The notes under the pieces: model-generated | Database searches by the model: none | Told to the model about the DNA's origin: nothing | Seen by the model: only the letters and a program-made list of their open reading frames with translations | Position numbers and translations under genes: made by a program | Assembly (NCBI GenBank): GCA_949592205.1 | Contig: CATIUR010000003.1 | Coordinates: 19,368,501-19,432,500, forward strand | DNA length: 64,000 nt | Source of the DNA: Helichrysum umbraculigerum | Lineage: Eukaryota > Streptophyta > Magnoliopsida > Asterales > Asteraceae | Direction of reading: 5' to 3' | Part shown: piece after piece, positions 56,314-64,000 of the stretch | How the letters are laid out: the number at the start of each line of letters is the position of its first letter | Position numbering within the stretch: the first letter of the stretch is position 1

Positions 56314-56826
56314 GAAAATAACTTGGTGGTAATAGATACATAATAAGACAGACTGACAGACTGTATAATTTTGTATTGATCATGTGTGTTTAAAAATGGT
56401 CCTCAATGCTCTTGTCTGACTAAATGATGGAGTTAAATCCCCACAACCTTTCCTTCTCTTAAGAAATAAGGAAATAAAGATTAGAATGTTACTAAACGGA
56501 TCTGCTGAGTTAAACGAGTGAGGTTTTCCACTTTTCCTTGTTTGGTTACCAAGAAGGACGACTTTTTTTGAGTTAAATGTAACCACGTTATCCGTGACCG
56601 TTTTTAGACCCTAAAAGTAAAAATATTACACTTTCAGCAAAAAATTTCGAAAGGACATATTCCATATACGACTCCTTGAAATCTATATAACTTTCCAATA
56701 TTGAAGGAACGGTGATCTTAACTATTTTTTTTTTGGCAAAAAAATATACTCCGTATATATTAAATTAAGAACATCAAGTGATCTTAACTAGTTTCACAAG
56801 TTTGAGAGATTGAAGTATAAAGTTAC

Positions 56827-57729
56827 CAGGATGATAGCTTTGATGGTATCTCGATCAAAGGAGAAGCCGGTTGTTTTATCCCTTTGGACATCAAGTAAGA
56901 TATCAACCAAATCTCGGTCTTGATCATTTTCAGATTTTACCCCACTTTTCTTATTTACATGTTCTTCAATTGCATCTTCAAGAAACTCATCAAACTCATT
57001 TGATATCTTTTGTGCTCTTCCTTCTAAACCACTCACTCGATCAACCCATGACAACCATGGAATGTAACTTCCGACACTAAAAACCGTAAACATATCAACA
57101 AACCTTTTCAATAAACTTGTTAGCTTCGTCCCGCTATATATCCTTCCAAAGGCCACTCTACAAATTATGTTATTTGTAAGTGAAATAATCAATGCATCCA
57201 TATCAACCAAAGATCGACAACTTTCTTCAAGCTTACTAACCATAAGACCTATCTCTTCTCCTCTCACTTTTTGGAATGATTTAACTCGTGTATTATTTAA
57301 AAGATGCACTACTGCAACACTTTTTAAATGCCTCCAATACTCCCCATAAGGAGAAAATGCTATGTCCTTAGAACCATAGAATAGCTTGTTGGGGATAGCC
57401 AAACTGGGGCGACTGGAAAATGGTAAGTCGTGCGTTTTCAAGATCTCTTGGGCTACGTCAGCTGATGAGGCTATAAGCGTGGGTATGCTGCCAAAGTGAA
57501 GGAGCATAATTGGACCATGTTTTTGGGACAGAGTTTGGAGGGACCGATTTGGGCTTGAGCCGAGTTGGTGGAAGTTTCCGATGAATGGAAGTCTTCGTGG
57601 AGACGGTGGTAACTTTCTATCAGTTTTGGGTCGAACTGAAATCCATTTGCGACGAACAAAAAACATCAAAATGATTAGTGAAATCAAACAATAAAGGAGA
57701 AGAGATTGTAAGGATGTAAAGTTTTTCAT
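56827..57729 (-). CDS. CYP71-type cytochrome P450, exon 1 (residues 1-301)
   Basis: I use the ATG at 57729; the longer frame opens with TTG. It has an N-terminal membrane anchor (about residues 7-25), a basic stop-transfer (RRKW), the proline hinge PPSPRRLP (41-48), FIGNFHQLG, the C-helix segment FSPYGEYWRHLK, and DLVDILLDVQ before the I helix. It ends at CTG followed by GTAACT. Joined to 22765-23373 it gives 503 residues, the usual CYP71 length. The frame runs on 9 codons into the intron before a stop, so an unspliced transcript would give an inactive protein without the haem loop. Separate half-genes are the alternative. Confidence 0.9.
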
Positions 57730-58324
57730 GACGTTAATACTAAGCAAATTAGCTAGGATTTGTTGGCGCCCTTATGCCATATGCAATTACTCTCTTATGT
57801 CTTATAAGAAAAAGTTAATTTAATTATTAATGCATTAGGTAAGGGAATAATAATAAATAATAGTACAATAATTAATAATTAATTTAATAATCTAATATAA
57901 AAAAGAGTTGTTGGAAAAGGTTGCCTATATGAACGGTCTAAAAATTAAGATGCAAAAACGTTCTTTTATTAAAATGAACACGTTCTAAAAAGTTAATATA
58001 TAATAAGTTAATTTTAACTCTATATCATTGTTTTTTAATATAAAAGTGTGTAAGGATAAAAATAGTGTAGTTATATAAAGCTCTTATGGATTAAAAAGTT
58101 ATGTAAGGATACCCTCTTCTATAGAAACGTGAAAATGTTATTTGGATCTCCCGCAACATGTTTATGAGTTTATCCGTCTATGTGTATCCATACCTTTCCA
58201 AAATAAACTATTATAATACTAGTGTGAGGTTTAATGAGAATAGAAATTTGTGTGAGAATGAGGGAACCAATGATATTGTGCCATGTTTACAAAGAGAATG
58301 CTCCACATGTACAAAACTCATTTA
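57730..58324. other. Upstream region of the P450, AT-rich
   Basis: Likely promoter DNA of the P450 on the minus strand. I see no confident TATA box position and no other gene. Confidence 0.4.
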
Positions 58325-58440
58325 CCCCCAACATCAATTATCTCACAAACGACAAATCGAAAAATTATGAAAATTGCACCATTAAATTCAGCGTTTTCTC
58401 CTCTTCGATTTGCCGTCTCTCAAGACATACTTTCGACGAG
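58325..58440. repeat. Dispersed repeat shared with 24953-25063
   Basis: Both segments read attatctcacaaacgacaa, then aaaaattatgaaaattgcac and gcgttttctcctcttcgatt, with about 10-15% differences. Probably the remains of the same transposon family. Confidence 0.7.
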
Positions 58441-58500
58441 TTTTTTTCCATCTTTTTTGGCGGGTTTCACATTTACAAACACATGTGTTAAAGTGTTGCG

Positions 58501-58735
58501 TTTAGGGGTTAGGGTTTAGGGTTGGGGGTTTGGGGTTTCGCTCAGAAACCCCAAACCCCCAACCCTAAACCCTAACCCCTAAACCCCAAACCCTAAACCC
58601 TAAACTCTTTACAAAACTCTAAACCTTAAATCATACTAAACCCTAAACCCTAAACGCTAAACCCTACTAAACCCTAACCCTAAACCCTGCTAAACCCTAA
58701 CCTTAAATCCTAAACCCTAAACCCTATATAATAAC
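58501..58735. repeat. Interstitial telomere-type repeats with a perfect palindrome
   Basis: TTTAGGG-type repeats on the plus strand (58501-58538) turn into CCCTAAA-type repeats (58546 onward). The first 38 bases are exactly mirrored by 58546-58583 around the 7-base loop cgctcag. A degenerate CCCTAAA tract then runs to about 58725. Confidence 0.9.
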
Positions 58736-58959
58736 CTAAAATAAAACGTATATTTAGATAGTGATATTAAATGTTCTTATATTATAATAAACACCAAATT
58801 TTAATTAATGAACCAAAATGTGAAATAATATACGGAGTAAAACGTAATTATGGGGCTAGAAATAAACTATTAATTAAAACTAAAGTATTAACACCCATAA
58901 TATTATCATTTGACTTACAAATAATTAATGAATATTTGCCATTTGAATTGAGAGATTGA

Positions 58960-61298
58960 ATCTACATGAGATAGAGACGTGGTCATACGGATAAACTCAA
59001 TCCCACTTTTAAAGGCACGTAGAGTGATTTATCGGAGCAAAGTAACACATTATATACCAAACTCAAACTGAGAATACTCATTCAAACATAAACACATACC
59101 CACCTACAAAGCAAAATTAAGAGAATACGCAAACGTAGAGAGCATATATCTAGAGTCCATCGGGTTGAAACAAGAATAATAAGCTTTTACGTAATCGATT
59201 TCGGTTCGAAAGTCAAGTTCGTTTCTGAGGTAAATCTCGATCCAACTATTCTGCTAATTGTGTGTTATATGTTTATATCTCTGCTGAATCTATTCATTCG
59301 TTTTATTGACTTTAGAGTGACACTTACCACCTTTATTCTTACTAGTTGAAACAAGAAATTGCGGTTTAATGAAATCGGAACTCAAAATTTGTAGTCACAT
59401 AATCAATCATGGATGTGTAAATGATATGTAATCATTCGTAATTCAACATTATACGCTGAAAATTGTAGTCTGGATTATCATATTTGATGTCGAGATCGGG
59501 AAAGTTTGGGTCTTTAAACGGATAACTTTCACAGCGGATCGGGATCTAAAAATTTATACTAATACCCCATTATATGTTAGAAATAGTTTTATTTAATTAC
59601 TCTGAATCAATAGATGAAAAACTAAAAGATATTAGATGTTTAAATCGAACCAGTACGTACGAACAAAATGAAAGAAGATTGATTCATGTAGTTATTTGGT
59701 GAACTTTCATTTTGACCCCTGAAGTGTAGCAATTTGTAAACTTAATTTTCAGATTTAAGGTGATACGATTTTAATCCCTGTGATTTAATATTAATACAAA
59801 ATATACCCTAAAATAGACTTCCCTAATTGTGACTACTATCTTACTAAATTTTTATTATAACCTATTTTTCATACAACTGTTTCTTGGCATATTAATAAAA
59901 ACCGAACCTAGCGCTAATAATTCAACTTGATAATTTACTACAAACTAAACAACATAAAGGTAAAAATAAATAACATATAGAACTCGGATATTGGGAATAA
60001 CAAATATGAGGACATCAGTATGTGGATTCTAAATTTAGAAAATTGTTGAATGTAGACTTTGTGGAGAGTTAAGAGGATCTTGTCGATTGTGAGAGCTTTA
60101 GACATTTATTCAGGTACGGATGTCCGTACTCTTCTTTCAGCGTTATCTTGACATGCTTTGTTGATATCTTTGTGTTCTTTTGATATTCTTGTGGTTCTTT
60201 TGATATCTTGACATACTTGTGTGATCTGATTCCCCCATTTGAGCTAAATTGCATTGAGTTAAAGTGTTATTTGAGATTTGATAAATTGTGGAAACTTTTG
60301 AGAAAACTTGCGCGTGAAAAATGATTTTGAAAAACTTGGGGAATTCATTGTTGCGAACTATCTTTGATTCATTTGATTTAGGTTCCATATGCATAGTGGA
60401 CATACTCTGGTGTGTGGTTGGTTTATATGTTCACTGTGCGCCCATAGAACCCTAGAGTTTTGTAGACCGGAGATAGGTATACCGAGTCAGCTTCCTGTGG
60501 AGGACCACAGGGCGTCATTGCGGCACCGATGACGTCGCACCAACCGTGGCGGTGGGATTAGTCCACGGTGTCTCCCCTTTGTTGATATTATGTGATTGTG
60601 TGATTATGCTCGTGGAGAGCTTTTGATTTGTGATCGCGGGAGAGCTTTTGGATTATTTGGGAGGCGTATGGATGCATCCTAGGCTATGTTATGATATGAT
60701 ATGATTTGTGTAGAGCGGTCGTGTGGTGTAGTGCCATACACACCTTCCGATTAGGGGATACGTACACCTGGAGTCGCGACCAGTGTGTTATTGCGAGATA
60801 TGATTTGATATGATATACTGTGAGATATGATATTTGGCACTGGTGTGGTGCAGTTATTTTGTTTGTAGGGTACTCGGTATAAAATAACCCAACCCCTCGT
60901 TGCCTCAGCCTTTATTTCATTTGTTTACTCTGGTGTAAGGGTGGTGTTACTCGAAGGATGACTTTCGAAAATGAAATTTATTTATTCCGCTTCATTCTTA
61001 TTTTGACAAATTATTACTTTTAATTTTATTTTATTATTGTCATCATCCGCGCACTGAGCAATTAGCTCAGCCGCATTTTCTTTTTCTGCGGCAGGTACTC
61101 CGGGTAATATGGGATGAGTGAGAGAGATTCAAGACTTGGATTTGCCATAGAGACTACCTTTTAATTTACTAGTTGGACTTTTATATAGTTTATCAATTAA
61201 TGTACATTGTCATTTATTATTACATGAATTTATTAGTACTTTTAACATATAGCAATAAATGTGACCTCCCATTTCGTTATCGGAACGGGGGTGTTACA
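58960..61298 (+). repeat. Partial 5' LTR of another iMet-primed gypsy-type element
   Basis: The right end, GGGGGTGTTACA at 61287-61298, is followed by a tRNA-Met primer site. A TATA-like attatatacc lies near 59050. Typical LTR material follows, including three hairpins (60494-60569). I could not find the TG start, so the left boundary is approximate. Confidence 0.55.
60494..60569 (+). repeat. Three consecutive hairpins in the LTR
   Basis: cctgtgg-agga-ccacagg, then gcgtcat...atgacgt, then accgtgg...ccacggt. The stems are perfect or nearly so and adjoin one another. Confidence 0.75.
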
Positions 61299-61303
61299 AC
61301 TTA

Positions 61304-61320
61304 TGGTATCAGAGCTTAGG
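61304..61320 (+). promoter_or_regulatory. tRNA-Met primer-binding site after the LTR
   Basis: TGGTATCAGAGCTTAGG, 5 bases after the LTR end; typical of plant gypsy and copia elements primed by initiator tRNA-Met. No gag follows, so the element is truncated or decayed. Confidence 0.75.
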
Positions 61321-61475
61321 TTCCTTCTTGTAGTTTGCCTTTAGGTTTGACCTGTGAGTTTTGGGTAGATCACGGAATAGGATTAGAACATGGGTTAGAA
61401 TACTGCTTCCTTTATCTTGTACTCTACCGTATTTCATTTGATTCCAATAATTGTCTATACGTGTTCTATAAGGAC

Positions 61476-61853
61476 CTAATCTACGTCTATCGATAAACCG
61501 ATGAGGAATTCGTGACTATTATGCCTGTGTATTGTGAATGTTCCATATCGATTGAAGATGACGTTCGTTTCGTTTAAATACATCTTTTGGCGATCATGTG
61601 CATCCAAGTCTTGTGGAGGAATACTTCCAAACGAGAAGAAATACGAGAACTCGAAAAGTCTGTTGTGAACGATATCATCATCTAATTGCTTAAAGCTTAT
61701 ATACGTATTATTATTAATTGAGAGAACGAAATCATTCTTTTGGGGTGGATATAATAACAGGGGATCGTTGCGAATGGAGATAAGTTGATAGTGAATTAAC
61801 AATAAATATGATATAATGACCTCAAATAACATTGAAGTATTTAAGTCATACAT
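61476..61853 (-). CDS. Unidentified 125-codon ORF
   Basis: The frame is open for 125 codons with a hydrophobic start (MLFEVIISYLLLIHYQL) and a polar remainder (FEFSYFFSFGSIPPQDLDAHDRQKMYL). It is more protein-like than its surroundings, but I recognise no family. It lies behind a truncated retroelement and could be a gene relic or chance. Confidence 0.2.
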   Translation of the reverse strand: MYDLNTSMLFEVIISYLLLIHYQLISIRNDPLLLYPPQKNDFVLSINNNTYISFKQLDDDIVHNRLFEFSYFFSFGSIPPQDLDAHDRQKMYLNETNVIFNRYGTFTIHRHNSHEFLIGLSIDVD

Positions 61854-63559
61854 ACTTGATGAACTTCTGAAATCAAATCCAATTGAGCTGATGAATAGGA
61901 ATAATTTTAAAATTTAATGTCATAAAAGTATTGATTAGCTACTCTTGTTCTTCATAGATCATATAAATATAAAACCAATTGAGCGTGTATAAGAAACATA
62001 GCTTACAAATTGAATATAGAATGATGACTCTATAATATTATTGTAGTGAGCATGAGGTCATGAATGAAATTAACTTTAGCCAAATACAAATATACATGAT
62101 CCATTGATTAAGGTTTAGGGAGTGACAAATTTTAATGTTTGCCATATGATTGAATAAAAAAAAAGAAAAGAAATGTTAGCCATGAAGTTTATTCGTATCC
62201 CAAGACTAGATTGTGTTCTCTTAAACTTGACTCTGAGAAATATAAATTAACTATTTGAATTCAATAATGTGTTCAGTACTCAAATATTTGATGAATTTGG
62301 TTGTATACTTGTTAGCTCTTAATTGTACCATATATTTAGAACCTGACTGAGTCAAGATTTAGTGGTTGATAAGTTGGCATCAATTATATTGAAGGCTATC
62401 TTAGAAATATATTATTTGGCTAAGCCCTTACATAAGTGGTTAACGATTGCTCTAGGAAATTTAGAGAGTATAATGAATTTAAAAGGTTGTGGAATAATTA
62501 AATCTGCACTATGTACGATAAATCTTATCTTAATATTTTATATAGCTGAAATAAACCATGAACCTTTCGAATAGTTTTATGTGGTGCAGCGGCTTAGGCA
62601 ACTTAGAAGTAATTAATTGGTCGAATATAAGTATGTAGATAATAAAATTTCAGCGAGGAAACCAATTTTGTCCCATATGCTAATGAGATGTGTATCATAC
62701 TTTGTATCTAAAGAGTTTTTGGACAAAAGCTAATGGGTACTTTTCCACGTGGAGATTAAGTTTGATCAACCTTAAATACTAAAACTTGTATTATTTTTGA
62801 GGTAAACGAAAGAACAATAATTGTCACGTTATAATAACTAGTCATTCATATCCAACGTATCTTTCACGTTAATAACTTTATGAATATGTTTATTAAATAA
62901 GTATGGCACCTACATACTCGGCGTACACCTCATTATAAATTTGATATGTCGCATCATGAGATTTTCAAACATGTAAGAGAAGTTTCAAGTTAGTACTATG
63001 ACCTAGTGAATGAAGATTGACTTGTCTAGTTTTAGAAGACTGTCGTATTGGCAAATAGGGCTTAATTATTAATATTGGCTTCAATCGGTCCTCATTTGGC
63101 ACAGAGGTCATTTGGGAACTGTAATATTAACTGTATGCTTCATATGAGTATATGGTATCTATATTAAAATATCAAAACAAAATTTAAAATGTCACAATCA
63201 AAATTCAATGTTGATGATGGTTGAAAAGGAATCTTGATCTTTTAATAGCTAGATTAGCAGAGAAATTGAAAAAAAAATTAAACGATATGTATATGCTTAA
63301 TCATTATAGTTTAAAATCATGTTGCTACTCGGTCGATATTTATATTTGACTTGGAATATCTAGAGTTCTACACACATAAGAAGCAAGTGACAATACTCCT
63401 TTGTTAATAGTTGAACTTACATTTTTGGGAGCTAGTGGATTCTGATGCATAATGGGAGTGACATGAACACATGTGTGATGTATATTTACAATTACGCTTG
63501 GCCACCATAATTATAAATATAGGTTGCGCATGTAGACGTGTTATGATCATGATTGGATC
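61854..63559. other. AT-rich DNA, nothing identified
   Basis: No gene, terminal repeat or tandem repeat that I can support; the open frame at 62362-62574 is hydrophobic and not recognised. Confidence 0.55.
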
Positions 63560-63770
63560 ATTATGAATAACTGTTGTCACAAAACATGTACCAACATACT
63601 CCCCCTTGACAATAGCTTCTAGATAACTTCTTGATGTCTTCTAGATATCTTCGTTAATATTCCAAATGTCTTCGTTAAATCTCTAGAATCGATTGTCACA
63701 AAGATGTACCAATAGACTCCCCCTTGACAATTGCTTCTAGAAGTCGTCTTCGTAATCTTCTGTAATCTTC
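63560..63770. repeat. Direct repeat around actcccccttgacaat
   Basis: actcccccttgacaat[ag/tg]cttctaga occurs at about 63598 and 63716, each preceded by a tgtcacaaa...tgtacca block. Such actcccccttgac tracts are common in plant copia-type LTR surroundings. The element would extend beyond the window. Confidence 0.4.
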
Positions 63771-64000
63771 ATATTATCCACTATCTGCAGGTCTTCTAAA
63801 AATCTTCCAGATAAACCAACCGATTTTGATCTTATGAAGTCTCATTAGATCTTGATAACTAAGCTCTCCTTTGACCATATAGATCCATATTTAGTTTCAG
63901 TAAATCTCCTATTCTTCAATTTATACAGTTATCTCTGTAACTGTTTAGCCTAAACATTTTTGATAAAATGTTTTTGCCTAATTTTTCCTCAATGATAATC

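Larger units (their letters stand above)
23374..56826 (-). other. Inferred 33,453-bp P450 intron
   Basis: The minus strand has GTAACT right after the last codon of exon 1 (56821-56826) and ...CTCACTTGTAG before exon 2. The phase is 0 on both sides, at the point where CYP71 genes usually carry their single conserved intron (before the I helix). The intron holds (TA)n-bounded transposons, three caulimovirid copies and a gag-only LTR element. That it is spliced as one intron is inference from the matching halves. Confidence 0.7.

Noticed and set aside
56794..57747. Reading exon 1 as a complete short P450 of 317 residues
   Set aside because: Its last residues are translated intron after a GTAACT donor, it lacks the haem loop, and the longer start is TTG.
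62362..62574. 70-codon ORF
   Set aside because: Hydrophobic, AT-rich, no recognisable motif or gene context.

Overview
This is a repeat-dense stretch of a plant nuclear genome. The intron-split cytochrome P450, plant LTR retrotransposons primed by tRNA, MITEs and an integrated pararetrovirus point to a eudicot. The Gag of one retroelement resembles Gag proteins I know from Asteraceae, so I favour Asteraceae, on recall only. Almost nothing here is single-copy coding sequence.

Bases 1-15,814 are a retroelement nest. A non-autonomous (LARD-like) LTR element, E1, lies on the minus strand with its 5' LTR at 5682-6472. It has inserted head-to-head into an older member of its own family, E2 (plus strand, 6473-15814, 3' LTR at 15028-15814). 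E2 was also hit by two solo LTRs of a TGTAACACC...GTGTTACA family in opposite orientations (7723-10307 and 12313-14768). Bases 15,815-21,678 are AT-rich intergenic DNA with several MITEs, a Harbinger-like relic and a probable SINE.

The host gene is a CYP71-type P450 on the minus strand. Exon 1 (56827-57729) and exon 2 (22765-23373) join in frame at a GT-AG pair to give 503 residues with every P450 hallmark motif. The implied intron is 33,453 bp. A truncated N-terminal P450 paralogue (21679-21930) sits just downstream of the gene.

The intron holds (TA)n-bounded small transposons and then an endogenous caulimovirid (plant pararetrovirus) array. Copies A (25617-40492) and B (40493-48410) are head-to-tail on the plus strand, and copy C (48435-56268) is inverted. 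The unit is about 7.82 kb. Its order is tRNA-Met primer site, short leader ORF, 30K-type movement protein, small coiled-coil ORF, coat-protease-RT-RNase H polyprotein, and a Trp/Tyr-rich last ORF. All three copies carry different disabling mutations, and C is closest to open. (TA)n tracts flank the array. Copy A was later split by a gag-only LTR retrotransposon (28056-35107) with 2,560-bp LTRs that differ at about eight positions and a TAAAA target duplication.

Beyond the P450, 58,000-64,000 holds a perfect inverted telomere-repeat palindrome, the 5' LTR and primer site of another gypsy-type element, and AT-rich DNA with no gene I recognise.

The main points of interest are the virus array inside a P450 intron, the virus junctions clustered at the primer-site discontinuity, and hairpin arrays at a constant offset in three related LTRs.
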